NCBI GenBank assembly: GCA_029319145.1
Contig: CP119753.1
Span: 186,001-250,000, forward strand
Source of the DNA: Microbacter sp. GSS18
GTDB taxonomy: Bacteria; Actinomycetota; Actinomycetes; Actinomycetales; Microbacteriaceae
Reading direction: 5' to 3'
Length of the DNA stretch: 64,000 nt
The translations under genes were made by a program, and so were the position numbers. Positions 43,911 to 51,812 of the stretch are shown here, piece after piece; position 1 is the stretch's first letter, and the number at the start of each line of letters is the position of its first letter. The notes beneath the pieces are model-generated. The model was not told where the DNA came from, did not search any database, and was given only the letters and a program-made list of their open reading frames with translations.

Positions 43911-44786
43911 TCAGGCCTGGACGCGCGCGGCCTCGACCTCGGTGCGGAGGCCCTCGAGGAGGGGAGTGGTCGGGCGGCCGATGAGCGCCGACAGCGTGCC
44001 GTCGGTGTCGGCGAGCACGCCGCCGGCGATGGCGGTGTCGATGCCGGTGACGAAGCCCGCGATCTCGGCGGGCAGGCCGAAGCCCTCGAGCGCCTCCTGG
44101 CGCTGCTCGGCCGTCAGCGACGTGTACGTCACCTCGCGACCGAGCACCTCGGATGCGGTGGCGGCGAGCTCGGTGTACGTCCAGCTCGCGTCGCCGGCGA
44201 GCTCGTACGTGCGGCCGATGTGCCCGTCCTCGGTGAGGACGACCGCGGCTGCATCCGCGTAGTCCTTGCGGCTGGCGCTGGCGACCTTGGCGTCGCCCAC
44301 GGCGGCGGCGATGACGCCGGACTCGGCGGCGCCCAGCACGTCCTGCGTGTAGTTCTCGGTGTACCAGTTGTTGCGCAGCACGACCACCGGCAGGTTGCTG
44401 GCGGCGAGGGCCTCCTCGGTCGCACGGTGCTCGGCGCCGAGCGCGTAGTCGAACGTGGTGGCCTTGGGTGCGCTGGTGTAGACGAACTTCGTCACGCCGG
44501 CCTTCTGGGCGGCGTCGATCACGTTCTTGTGACCGGCGAAGCGCTGCCCGACATCCGAGCCCGAGATCAGCAGCACGGTGTCGACGCCGTCGAGCGCGTT
44601 CGCGACCGACTCGGCGTCGAGGTAGTCGAGGGTGGCCAGCTGCACGCCCAGATCGGCCAGGGGAGCGGCCTTCGATGGGGTCCGGACGCCCGCGACGATG
44701 TCGGATGCGGCGACCCCGCGCGACAGGAGCGAATCGACGACGTGGCGACCGAGCTGACCGGACGCGCCGGTGACGAGGATGGTCAT
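43911..44786 (-). CDS. NAD(P)H-quinone oxidoreductase, QorB/NmrA-type SDR
   Basis: A 291-aa atypical short-chain dehydrogenase of the NmrA/QorB (YtfG) type. Seen: GASGQLGRHV (NAD(P) dinucleotide motif at residues 7-16), VYTSAP, a family LRNNWYTENY segment near the middle and a C-terminal GRPTTPLLEGLR. It probably reduces quinones. The start ATG 44786 is divergent from the HxlR-type regulator gene across 113 bp, a known qor2-qorR-type arrangement (Corynebacterium). Confidence 0.88.
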   Translation of the reverse strand: MTILVTGASGQLGRHVVDSLLSRGVAASDIVAGVRTPSKAAPLADLGVQLATLDYLDAESVANALDGVDTVLLISGSDVGQRFAGHKNVIDAAQKAGVTKFVYTSAPKATTFDYALGAEHRATEEALAASNLPVVVLRNNWYTENYTQDVLGAAESGVIAAAVGDAKVASASRKDYADAAAVVLTEDGHIGRTYELAGDASWTYTELAATASEVLGREVTYTSLTAEQRQEALEGFGLPAEIAGFVTGIDTAIAGGVLADTDGTLSALIGRPTTPLLEGLRTEVEAARVQA

Positions 44787-44871
44787 GTGGGGTTCCCTTC
44801 GTAGCGGAGCGATCGTGTCCGACCGCATACGGGTTCGAACCGGTCCGCCTCCCAGCACATTCCAGTGTTGC

Positions 44872-44896
44872 GGTACCCACTTCTCGGTAAGGTACC
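44872..44896. promoter_or_regulatory. Candidate HxlR/QorR operator
   Basis: Two GGTACC(CAC) boxes, 44872-44877 and 44891-44896, are spaced 19 bp from start to start and the second ends 3 bp before the regulator's ATG. They suit binding of a dimeric HxlR regulator and autoregulation of the divergent pair. Confidence 0.5.
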
Positions 44897-44899
44897 CAC

Positions 44900-45262
44900 A
44901 TGGTCGTAAGTTATGCGCAGATCAGGGGGGAGCGCGAAGGCGCCTTCACGCCGGCCTGCCCGTCACGTGTCGTCCTGGACCACGTGATGTCGAAGTGGGG
45001 TGTGCTCGTGCTCCTCGCCCTGAGCGACGGCACGGCACGCTGGGGCGAGCTGCGCCGCAGCGTCGAGGGCATCAGCGAGAAGATGCTGGCCACGACCCTG
45101 CGCACCCTCGAGGGCGACGGCCTCGTCGACCGCACGTCCTACCCCGAGGTGCCGCCGCGCGTGGAGTACGCCCTCACCGATCGTGGACGCGAGCTGATGG
45201 AGCACATGCTTCCGCTCATGCAGTGGATCGCCGCGCACGCCTCCGAGATGGTCGAGCGCTGA
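44900..45262 (+). CDS. HxlR-family redox regulator, QorR-like
   Basis: A 120-aa winged-helix HxlR regulator (VLDHVMSKWGVLVLLAL, WGELRRSVEGISEKMLATTLRTLEGDGLV, EYALTDRGREL). It contains a single cysteine (Cys20, in TPACPSR), placed like the redox-sensing Cys of QorR and YodB, so quinone or diamide sensing through this residue is likely. It is divergent from the QorB-like gene and probably represses it. Convergent with the next gene. Confidence 0.88.
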   Translation: MVVSYAQIRGEREGAFTPACPSRVVLDHVMSKWGVLVLLALSDGTARWGELRRSVEGISEKMLATTLRTLEGDGLVDRTSYPEVPPRVEYALTDRGRELMEHMLPLMQWIAAHASEMVER

Positions 45263-45268
45263 CCCGCC

Positions 45269-45694
45269 TCAGGAACTCGTCGGGGTCCGTGCCGCCCACG
45301 CCGCGGCGAAGTCGCCGCTGATGATGTCGGGGCCGATCTCGTCGTCGCGGCTCCACACGAACACGAGCGCCCGCACCTCCGCCGACGCGCCTCCCGGATC
45401 GGCCAGCACGGTCGTCCACCGCACGTCGTAGCCGTACAGGAGCTCCTCGTCGACGATGACGCGGTTGACCTCGTCGCCCGGACGCAGCATCAGCAGGTCG
45501 CCGCGCACCGTCTCGGCGAACGAGGCATCGGCCAGCAGCAGCGGCCACTGCATCCCCTCGTGCCACACCAGCCGTCCCGGCACGATCGCCGGCCGCGCCT
45601 CGATCACATGCGGCTCGATCGCCCCCCACAGCTCGCCGCCCGGGCGGAGGCTGCCGTAGACGAAGAGGGGGATGGCGGGGAGCGGGGCTGGCAT
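45269..45694 (-). CDS. Gamma-glutamylcyclotransferase-family protein
   Basis: A 141-aa GGCT-like fold protein with the N-terminal YGSLRPGG signature (residues 13-20) and a later DEELLYGYDVRW segment. The family cleaves gamma-glutamyl-amine or related bonds using one acidic residue after the barrel strands. The specific substrate cannot be told. Start ATG 45694. Confidence 0.82.
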   Translation of the reverse strand: MPAPLPAIPLFVYGSLRPGGELWGAIEPHVIEARPAIVPGRLVWHEGMQWPLLLADASFAETVRGDLLMLRPGDEVNRVIVDEELLYGYDVRWTTVLADPGGASAEVRALVFVWSRDDEIGPDIISGDFAAAWAARTPTSS

Positions 45695-45782
45695 GCCCTC
45701 ACGCTAGTCGCACGAATCCTCGCCCGGCCGCATCGCCGCCTACGATCGAATCACCGCTCACGCACCATCAGGAGGCTCGTCC

Positions 45783-47069
45783 GTGCCCGCTTCCCCCGAC
45801 ACCCTCGCCCACGCCGCCGACCTCGCGGCCTTCGTCGAGGCGTCCCCGTCCAGCTTCCACGCCGCGGCCGAGGTCGCGCGACGCCTCGAGGAGGCCGGCT
45901 TCACGCGCCTCGACGAGACGGCGTCGTGGCCCGCCGCCCCGGGCGGCAAGCACCTCGTGGTGCGCGACGGCGCGGTGATCGCGTGGGTGACGCCCGGCGA
46001 CGCGACGGCATCGACCGGTGTGCGGATCTTCGGCGCGCACAGCGACTCGCCCGCGTTCAAGCTCAAGCCCAAGCCCACGACCGGAAGGCTCGGCTGGCTG
46101 CAGGCGGGCGTCGAGGTCTACGGCGGACCCCTGCTGAACTCGTGGCTCGACCGCGAGCTGCGCCTGGCGGGTCGCCTCGTCCTCGACGACGGCACGACGG
46201 CGCTCGCCGCGACCGGCCCCCTGCTGCGCCTGCCGCAGCTGGCGATCCACCTCGACCGCGACGCCAACAGCGGCCTCACTCTCGACAAGCAGTCGCAGAC
46301 CCAGCCGGTGTGGGGTCTCGGCGAGTCCGCCTCCGCCGACATCCTCGCCGAGCTCGCGGCCTCCGCCGACGTCGATGCCGCACGCATCCGCGGCTACGAC
46401 ATCGTCACGGCGGACTCCGCCCGCGGCGCCGTGTTCGGCCGCGACGACGTCTTCTTCGCGTCGGGCCGCCTCGACGACCTCGCTTCCGTGCACGCCGGCG
46501 TCGTCGCCCTCGAGGCCGCCGCCGACGGCTTCGACGCCGACCACATCGCGATGCTCGCGGTCTTCGACCACGAAGAGGTCGGCTCGGGCACCCGCTCCGG
46601 CGCCGCCGGCCCGTTCCTGTCGGATGTCCTCGAGCGCCTGTGGCTGTCGCTCGGCGCCGACCGCGAACAGCAGCTGCGTGCGCTCTCGGCATCCTGGTGC
46701 GTCTCGAGCGATGTGGGGCACTCGGTGCACCCGAACTATGCCGAGAAGCACGATCCCGTGGTCCAGCCCCTGCTCGGCTCCGGTCCGATCCTCAAGATCA
46801 ACGCCAACCAGCGCTACGCGACGGATGCCGAAGGAGCCGCGGCGTGGAACGGCTGGTGCCATGCCGCCGGCGTGAACAGCCAGGAGTTCGTCTCGAACAA
46901 CGCTGTGCCGTGCGGGTCGACGATCGGACCGATCACGGCGACGCGCCTCGGCATCCGCACCGTCGACGTCGGCATCCCGATCCTGTCGATGCACTCGGCG
47001 CGCGAACTCGCCGGCGTCAGCGACCTGTGGGACCTCACGCGGGTCGCCGAGTCGTACTTCCGGCAGTGA
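45783..47069 (+). CDS. apeB: M18-family aminopeptidase
   Basis: A 428-aa zinc aminopeptidase of family M18. Metal ligands are seen in FGAHSDSP (His and Asp), FASGRLDDL, DHEEVGSGT (Glu pair) and near the C-terminus PILSMHSARE (His). It releases N-terminal residues, often aspartate or others, in the cytosol. The length is typical of the family. GTG start 45783 with an AGGAGG ribosome site. Confidence 0.93.
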   Translation: MPASPDTLAHAADLAAFVEASPSSFHAAAEVARRLEEAGFTRLDETASWPAAPGGKHLVVRDGAVIAWVTPGDATASTGVRIFGAHSDSPAFKLKPKPTTGRLGWLQAGVEVYGGPLLNSWLDRELRLAGRLVLDDGTTALAATGPLLRLPQLAIHLDRDANSGLTLDKQSQTQPVWGLGESASADILAELAASADVDAARIRGYDIVTADSARGAVFGRDDVFFASGRLDDLASVHAGVVALEAAADGFDADHIAMLAVFDHEEVGSGTRSGAAGPFLSDVLERLWLSLGADREQQLRALSASWCVSSDVGHSVHPNYAEKHDPVVQPLLGSGPILKINANQRYATDAEGAAAWNGWCHAAGVNSQEFVSNNAVPCGSTIGPITATRLGIRTVDVGIPILSMHSARELAGVSDLWDLTRVAESYFRQ

Positions 47070-47111
47070 CGTGAGCCGGGGATGAGTCCGGACTGAGCGA
47101 AGGAGGGTGCT

Positions 47112-47717
47112 GTGAAGGTCGACCTCAAGAAGGAGATCGCGAGCTACACGGCCCCGCGCGGCCGCTTCGAGATCGTCGAGGTCCCGCCGCTGCGCTACCT
47201 CATGATCGACGGGCACGGCGCGCCCGCCGGGCCGGCGTTCGCCGACGCCATCACGACGATCTACGGCGTGGCGTATCCGCTGAAGTTCCTCAGCAGGCGC
47301 GAGCTCGATCGCGACTACGTCGTGCCGCCGCTCGAGGCGCTGTGGTGGGCCGACGACATGACCAGCTTCACCGTCGACCGCGACACGTCGCAGTGGAGCT
47401 GGACGTGCCTGAGCCTCGTCCCGGAGTGGATGCCCGCCGAGCTCGTGGACCGGGCGATCGCGACGGCCGCCGAGAAGGGCGCCCCGTCCATCGGGTCGGT
47501 GCGCCTCGAGGATCTGATCGAAGGCACGTGCGTCCAGACGCTGCACGTCGGCTCCTTCGATGACGAAGGTCCGGTGCTCGCCCGCATGCACGACGAGTTC
47601 ATCCCCGGCCAGGGCCTGAGCATGACGGGCAGGCATCACGAGATCTACTTCAGCGACTTCCGCCGCACCGACCCGGCGAAGCTGCGCACGCTCCTGCGGC
47701 AGCCGGTGCGACGCTAG
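47112..47717 (+). CDS. GyrI-like small-molecule-binding protein
   Basis: A 201-aa protein with the GyrI/AraC effector-binding fold in its stand-alone form (EIVEVPPLRYLMIDGHGAP near residue 20, FADAITTIYGVAYPLKF, then a second half with HVGSFDDEGPVLARMHDEF). Such proteins bind small hydrophobic ligands and some are hydrolases. GTG start with an AGGAGGG ribosome site 4 bp upstream. Follows the aminopeptidase by 42 bp. Confidence 0.8.
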   Translation: MKVDLKKEIASYTAPRGRFEIVEVPPLRYLMIDGHGAPAGPAFADAITTIYGVAYPLKFLSRRELDRDYVVPPLEALWWADDMTSFTVDRDTSQWSWTCLSLVPEWMPAELVDRAIATAAEKGAPSIGSVRLEDLIEGTCVQTLHVGSFDDEGPVLARMHDEFIPGQGLSMTGRHHEIYFSDFRRTDPAKLRTLLRQPVRR

Positions 47718-47776
47718 CCCCGCCTGCTAGCGTCGGGACTGACCGGCCGGAACGGGCGGGGACGGGGGAGCGGGAC

Positions 47777-48331
47777 GTGGCGGAACGCAGCAGCTGGGTG
47801 CTGGTCGACGGCGAGAACATCGACGCGACGCTCGGCGGATCCATCCTCGGACGCCGCCCGCAGCCCGAGGAGCGGCCGCGCTGGGACCGGCTGCTGACCT
47901 TCATCGCCGACCGATGGGACCAGCCGGCGAAGGGCCTGTTCTTCCTCAACGCCAGCTCGCACCTCCCGATGTCGTTCGTGCAGGCGCTGCTCGCCCTCGG
48001 CTACCAGCCGGTGCCGCTGTCGGGCGACGCCGACGAGAAGGTCGTCGACATCGCCATCCAGCGCACCCTGCGCGCCCTCGCCGACCATGCCGACGACGTC
48101 GTGCTCGTCAGCCACGACCGCGACTTCGCCGAGGACCTCGAAGGCCTCGCCGACGGCGAGCGGCGGATCGGGGTGCTGGCGTTCCATGAGTTCCGCAGCA
48201 CCGAGTTCGCGGGGATCCCCGGCATCGAGTTCTTCGACCTGGAGTACGACGCGGATGCCTTCGACGCCCCGCTGCCGCGCGTGCGCGTCATCCCGATCGA
48301 CGAGTTCGATCCCGCGGAGTTCCTGGGCTGA
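47777..48331 (+). CDS. NYN-domain (PIN-like) nuclease-type protein
   Basis: A 184-aa NYN-domain protein. Conserved acidic sites are seen in LVDGENID (first Asp), SGDADEKVVDIAI (second Asp cluster) and VSHDRDFAEDL (third). This matches the NYN/PIN RNase fold and may mean RNA cleavage. GTG start 47777. Substrate unknown. Confidence 0.85.
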   Translation: MAERSSWVLVDGENIDATLGGSILGRRPQPEERPRWDRLLTFIADRWDQPAKGLFFLNASSHLPMSFVQALLALGYQPVPLSGDADEKVVDIAIQRTLRALADHADDVVLVSHDRDFAEDLEGLADGERRIGVLAFHEFRSTEFAGIPGIEFFDLEYDADAFDAPLPRVRVIPIDEFDPAEFLG

Positions 48332-48481
48332 ACCGGCCGGTCGCCGATGGGCGGCGACCCACCGTGGCGACATCCTGCCACTGACGTGATCGCGACGGCG
48401 TGAGGGGGCATGCTCCGTGCAAGGCTGGATGGACGGCGACCGGACATCCCCCACCGGTCGAGGATGCGCAGGACGGTGCCC

Positions 48482-48628
48482 ATGGCGAACAGCGCCGAAC
48501 GAGAGAGCCCGATCGATCTCGGCGCTCCCTCGCACGCCTTCGCGACCGCCGAGTGCCCGACGTGCCGCGTGCTGCTGGCGAGCGCGGGGTACTGCCGCCA
48601 CTGCGGCGAGTTCCTGCTCACCGCCTGA
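48482..48628 (+). CDS. Mini zinc-ribbon protein 1
   Basis: A 48-aa protein with the zinc-ribbon pattern ECPTCRVLLASAGYCRHCGEF (two CxxC pairs, the first CPTC). It is a paralogue of the 48941 protein: both share AECPTCRV-L and GYC--C. ATG 48482 follows an AGGA site at about 8 bp. Function unknown, perhaps a small adapter or regulator. Confidence 0.55.
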   Translation: MANSAERESPIDLGAPSHAFATAECPTCRVLLASAGYCRHCGEFLLTA

Positions 48629-48940
48629 ATCCGCGACGACGCCACCGCGCGCCCGTCCTCGCGGAACGAGGCCCATGTGCGCGATCGCCGCGAAGGTGGT
48701 ACGCTTCCCGACCCACGACGGTGTGAACCCCGGGGTAACCTCAGGTCCCCGAACTGAACGGCACGCCCTCGAAACCATCGAAGCCCGGAAGGTCGAGGGC
48801 CTCTGCCATGCGCCCCGACGCCCGCCGGAACTCCTCGTCGGGCAATGGGACTTTGGTCCCTACTTCGTGGTCGGACCACGGCCGTAGGCTGACGTCACGC
48901 AAGCCGCCCACAGAGGGAGGCAGGCGAAGGAGGAAGCCTC
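48629..48940. other. Intergenic region with stem-loop and promoter
   Basis: This 312-bp gene-free stretch contains a GCCCTCGA...TCGAGGGC stem (48764-48771 with 48792-48799), then the DosR-like box and -10 element described separately. Confidence 0.5.
48847..48860 (+). promoter_or_regulatory. DosR/DevR-type box
   Basis: GGGACTTTGGTCCC is a near-perfect inverted repeat that matches the DosR core GGGACTWWAGTCCC at all but one base. A TAGGCT -10 element follows at 48885-48890, placing the box at about -43, where an activator overlapping -35 would bind. The zinc-ribbon gene starts 80 bp further on. Confidence 0.55.
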
Positions 48941-49126
48941 ATGGCCCTGGTCTCCGGACTCTCGGCCCGGCACATCACGCTCGACATGCTCCACTCTGAC
49001 GAGGGACGTTCGGATGCCGATGCACCGGGACTGCGGTACCGCGCAGCCGAGTGTCCGACCTGCCGAGTGATGCTTTCGCCTCGCGGGTACTGCGCCCAGT
49101 GCGATCGGTTCGTCGCACTGGCGTGA
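48941..49126 (+). CDS. Mini zinc-ribbon protein 2
   Basis: A 61-aa protein with the zinc-ribbon motif AECPTCRVMLSPRGYCAQCDRF at the C-terminus and a ~32-residue variable N-terminus. Paralogue of the 48482 protein. A strong AAGGAGGA ribosome site sits at the right distance, and a DosR-type box with -10 lies upstream, so it may be made in low-oxygen or redox stress. A 17-bp perfect hairpin follows the stop. Confidence 0.7.
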   Translation: MALVSGLSARHITLDMLHSDEGRSDADAPGLRYRAAECPTCRVMLSPRGYCAQCDRFVALA

Positions 49127-49134
49127 CCGCAGCC

Positions 49135-49173
49135 CCGGCCGTGTCCGAACAACGAGTGTTCGGACACGGCCGG
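49135..49173. terminator. Strong hairpin terminator
   Basis: A perfect 17-bp stem (49135-49151 with 49157-49173) and a 5-base loop, starting 8 bp after the stop of the zinc-ribbon gene. It is the strongest hairpin I noticed in the window. Confidence 0.8.
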
Positions 49174-49404
49174 ACCCGTGTCTGCGCCGGTTCGGCGGGT
49201 CGGGTTCCCGTCGATCGGATGGGACACCCGCGCGACGCCATCAGCGCGCGGAGCAGGAGCATCCGGACCGAGTGCGCCGCGCGGGCGCGTCCCCAGCGCA
49301 GCCGGTCCAGGACCGGCCGTGGCCGAGCCTAGGCGTCGGCGGAGCGGCGTGCGTCGGTGCCTGTGGACAACTCCGCGCGGTTCTGCCGCGCGATCGGACG
49401 GGAC

Positions 49405-50397
49405 TCAGTACCAGCCGTAGGACTGCGAGTGGCTCCACGCGCCGCACGGGGTGCCGTAGCGGCCGGCGATGTAGCCGAGGCCCCACGAGACCTGCGTGGC
49501 GGCGCTGGTCTGCCAGTCGGCGCCCGCGGTGGCCATCTTGCTGCCGGGTAGCGCCTGCGGGATGCCGAACGCGCCGCTGGACGGGTTGTAGGCCTGGTAG
49601 TTCCAGCCCGACTCCTTGTTCCACAGCGACACCAGGCACGAGAACTGGTCGGCGCCCCAGCCGTAGCGCGACTGCATCATCGAGCGGGCGGTCGCCTGAG
49701 CGCCGCCGGGGCTGTTGTCGCCGGTCGAGGCGACCGGGGCGGACGAATACGAGCTCGAGGGAGCGGAATTGGCGCGCGCAGCGGCCTCGGCGGCGGCCTT
49801 CTCGGCGGCGGCCTTGGCGGCGGCCTCTTCGGCCTTGCGCTTCTTCTCGGCGGCGATGCGCGCGGCTTCGGCCTTCTCGGCCTTGTCGAGGCGCACGCTG
49901 AGGTCGTCGGTCTCCTCGGTCACGGTGGACACGAGCGACGTGACGTCTTCGACATCCGAGGTCGACAGGAGGAAAGCGGTCGAGAGCTTCGAGACGGCGT
50001 CCTCGAGGTCGCCGGTGTCGACCGAGGTCGAGCCCTTGACGTCGAGCCCGGCCTTCTTCACGGCGGCTGCGACCTCCTCGGCCGACGCGATCGCGTCATC
50101 GGCGTCGGCGGCCGCCAGATCGGCGGCGGAGGCCAGCTGCTCGCGGCCGGCCAGCGAGCCCTCTTCGGCCGACATCGTGAACGACGCCAGCACGAAGTTC
50201 GGGGTCACCCCGGCGGCCTCGGCCTCGGACGTCGGCGTCGCGGCGGACACGCCCGCGGTCGCCAGCAGGCCCAGAGCCACGCCCGTCGCGACGACGGCGG
50301 TGCGGCGCGTCGAACGCCGGGCGGCGTTGCGTGCGGAGCGTCGGATGTCGCGTCGGGAGGTGCGTCGGGCAGGGGTGTCGATCTGACTGGGGCGCAT
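49405..50397 (-). CDS. Secreted transglycosylase-like (SLT) protein
   Basis: A 330-aa exported protein. An arginine-rich N-terminus (residues 1-32), a hydrophobic helix (TAVVATGVALGLLATAGVSA) and an Ala-x-Ala-type end form the signal peptide. A long coiled-coil, Ala/Glu/Lys-rich region follows (about 70-215), then a Ser-rich linker and a C-terminal lysozyme-like domain: FSCLVSLWNKESGWNYQAYNPSSGAFGIPQALPG (catalytic Glu in KESGW). This layout is typical of actinobacterial lytic transglycosylases that remodel peptidoglycan. ATG 50397. Confidence 0.85.
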   Translation of the reverse strand: MRPSQIDTPARRTSRRDIRRSARNAARRSTRRTAVVATGVALGLLATAGVSAATPTSEAEAAGVTPNFVLASFTMSAEEGSLAGREQLASAADLAAADADDAIASAEEVAAAVKKAGLDVKGSTSVDTGDLEDAVSKLSTAFLLSTSDVEDVTSLVSTVTEETDDLSVRLDKAEKAEAARIAAEKKRKAEEAAAKAAAEKAAAEAAARANSAPSSSYSSAPVASTGDNSPGGAQATARSMMQSRYGWGADQFSCLVSLWNKESGWNYQAYNPSSGAFGIPQALPGSKMATAGADWQTSAATQVSWGLGYIAGRYGTPCGAWSHSQSYGWY

Positions 50398-50626
50398 GTG
50401 ACCGGTTCCGTAAGCGGGGTCCGCGCCGCCGTAACGCCGGGACCGTGCCCTCGGGGCGGGCACAAGTCCCATACTGTGTCGGGCTCGTCTGGACGGTTCC
50501 TCGACGGTTGCTGGACGTCTCCTGAGAGGGAAAGGCCCGGTCAGGGGCATACTTCCTGCGGTATACGGCCCGCGCAGGCCCGTGATTCCGCGGCTCGGCG
50601 CCCGCCCGGCCCGTGCGTTGGTGCGC

Positions 50627-51205
50627 TCAGTGGTAGCGGTAGTGCTCGGCCGAGGAATTGACCCATGTGGCGAATTCCCTGCTTTCGGCGGGGGTCCGGG
50701 CGCCGATCGGGGCGAGCCACACCTGCTCGGCGCCGGTGATGACGAGGTAGGTCGCGGCCCGGTCGACGCTGCGCTTGAGGGCCCGGGGAGTTATCGCGCC
50801 GGTCGGTCCCCACAGCCGCCGCTGCGTGGCTGCGCGGCCCAGGTCCGGCTTCGCCAGGAGCGCCGCGCCCTGCTCGATGGACGCCTCGACGCCCGCGACC
50901 GGCTGACTGACGTCGCCGAAGTGGATCCACCGGCGGTCGATCACCACGCCCGCGAGCTCGCGCTCGTCACCGCTGTACTGCACCGCCGACGTCCACCGCC
51001 GCCCGTCCCACCATCGCTTGCGGCCGCGCTGATCGTCGTACCAGCCCGGTCCGGCGGTGCCGGTCGCCGCGTGCCCCGCATCCGTCCGCAGCTGCGTGGA
51101 CTCCTCGCGCAGGTCGATGTACTCCTCGGTCCAGCGCGACCCGTCCCACCAGCGCTGCTTGCCGGTGCCGTCGTCGTACCAGCCCGCGGCCGGTTGCGTG
51201 CCCAT
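50627..51205 (-). CDS. Twin DUF2510-domain protein
   Basis: A 192-aa protein with two N-terminal DUF2510 motifs: AGWYDDGTGKQRWWDGSRWT (residues 6-25) and GPGWYDDQRGRKRWWDGRRWT (about 51-71). The remaining ~120 residues form an unrecognised domain (from VIDRRWIHFGDV on). DUF2510 is a small WW-like module common in actinobacteria. No membrane segment. Start ATG 51205. Confidence 0.85.
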   Translation of the reverse strand: MGTQPAAGWYDDGTGKQRWWDGSRWTEEYIDLREESTQLRTDAGHAATGTAGPGWYDDQRGRKRWWDGRRWTSAVQYSGDERELAGVVIDRRWIHFGDVSQPVAGVEASIEQGAALLAKPDLGRAATQRRLWGPTGAITPRALKRSVDRAATYLVITGAEQVWLAPIGARTPAESREFATWVNSSAEHYRYH

Positions 51206-51314
51206 GCTCCGAGGGTAGACGCGCATCTCCTCCCCAGCGACGACTCCACGCCCCGTTGTCCCCGACCGGGGCCCGGGCGATCCGCGTCGAAGCCCGTATC
51301 GCGAGGCTGGCGGC

Positions 51315-51764
51315 ATGACGAACACCGAGCCCGACCTGCACCTCCACGGCCCCTTGCGCACCGACGATCAGCTGAGACTCGCGCTGGAGGATCTTCTGAT
51401 GAGGGCCAGCCGCGAACAGCTGTGGTTCATCTTCCTCGACGAGGAGGACCGGCTGACCGGTCCCTTCATGCCCGGAGACGAGTACCCCGAAGACCCCGCC
51501 GACGAGGTCGACACGGACGACCTCGGAACCGTGCCGATGGCGCGCGTGCTCGCGGTGCGGCTGGGCTTCATCGCCGAGGTCGTCGACGCCCATCGCGTCG
51601 TGCTGGTGTGGGAGCGCCCCGGCCCGGACGAGCTCGACGACGGCACGCGTGCCTGGGTAGCGCGCATGGCGACCGAGTGCCGAGCCGTCGACGTGCGGCT
51701 GCGCGCCCAGCTGCTGCTCCACGACGAGGGACTGCGGATGCTGGTGCCCGACGACTACGTGTGA
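51315..51764 (+). CDS. Hypothetical 149-aa protein
   Basis: An acidic soluble protein with no recognised family. Motif-like FLDEEDRLTGPFMPGDEYPEDP lies in the middle. It reads as an alpha/beta domain; helix WVARMATECRAVDVRLRAQLL precedes the C-terminus. ATG 51315; divergent from the DUF2510 gene and convergent with the LuxR gene. Confidence 0.7.
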   Translation: MTNTEPDLHLHGPLRTDDQLRLALEDLLMRASREQLWFIFLDEEDRLTGPFMPGDEYPEDPADEVDTDDLGTVPMARVLAVRLGFIAEVVDAHRVVLVWERPGPDELDDGTRAWVARMATECRAVDVRLRAQLLLHDEGLRMLVPDDYV

Positions 51765-51812
51765 CGGTGCCGACGACACCCGCTGCGCTGGGCCGTCGGG
51801 GCCTCCCGCGGC

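Noticed and set aside
45768..47639. Minus-strand frame of 623 codons
   Set aside because: It is antisense to the M18 aminopeptidase and the GyrI-like gene, both with clear motifs and starts.
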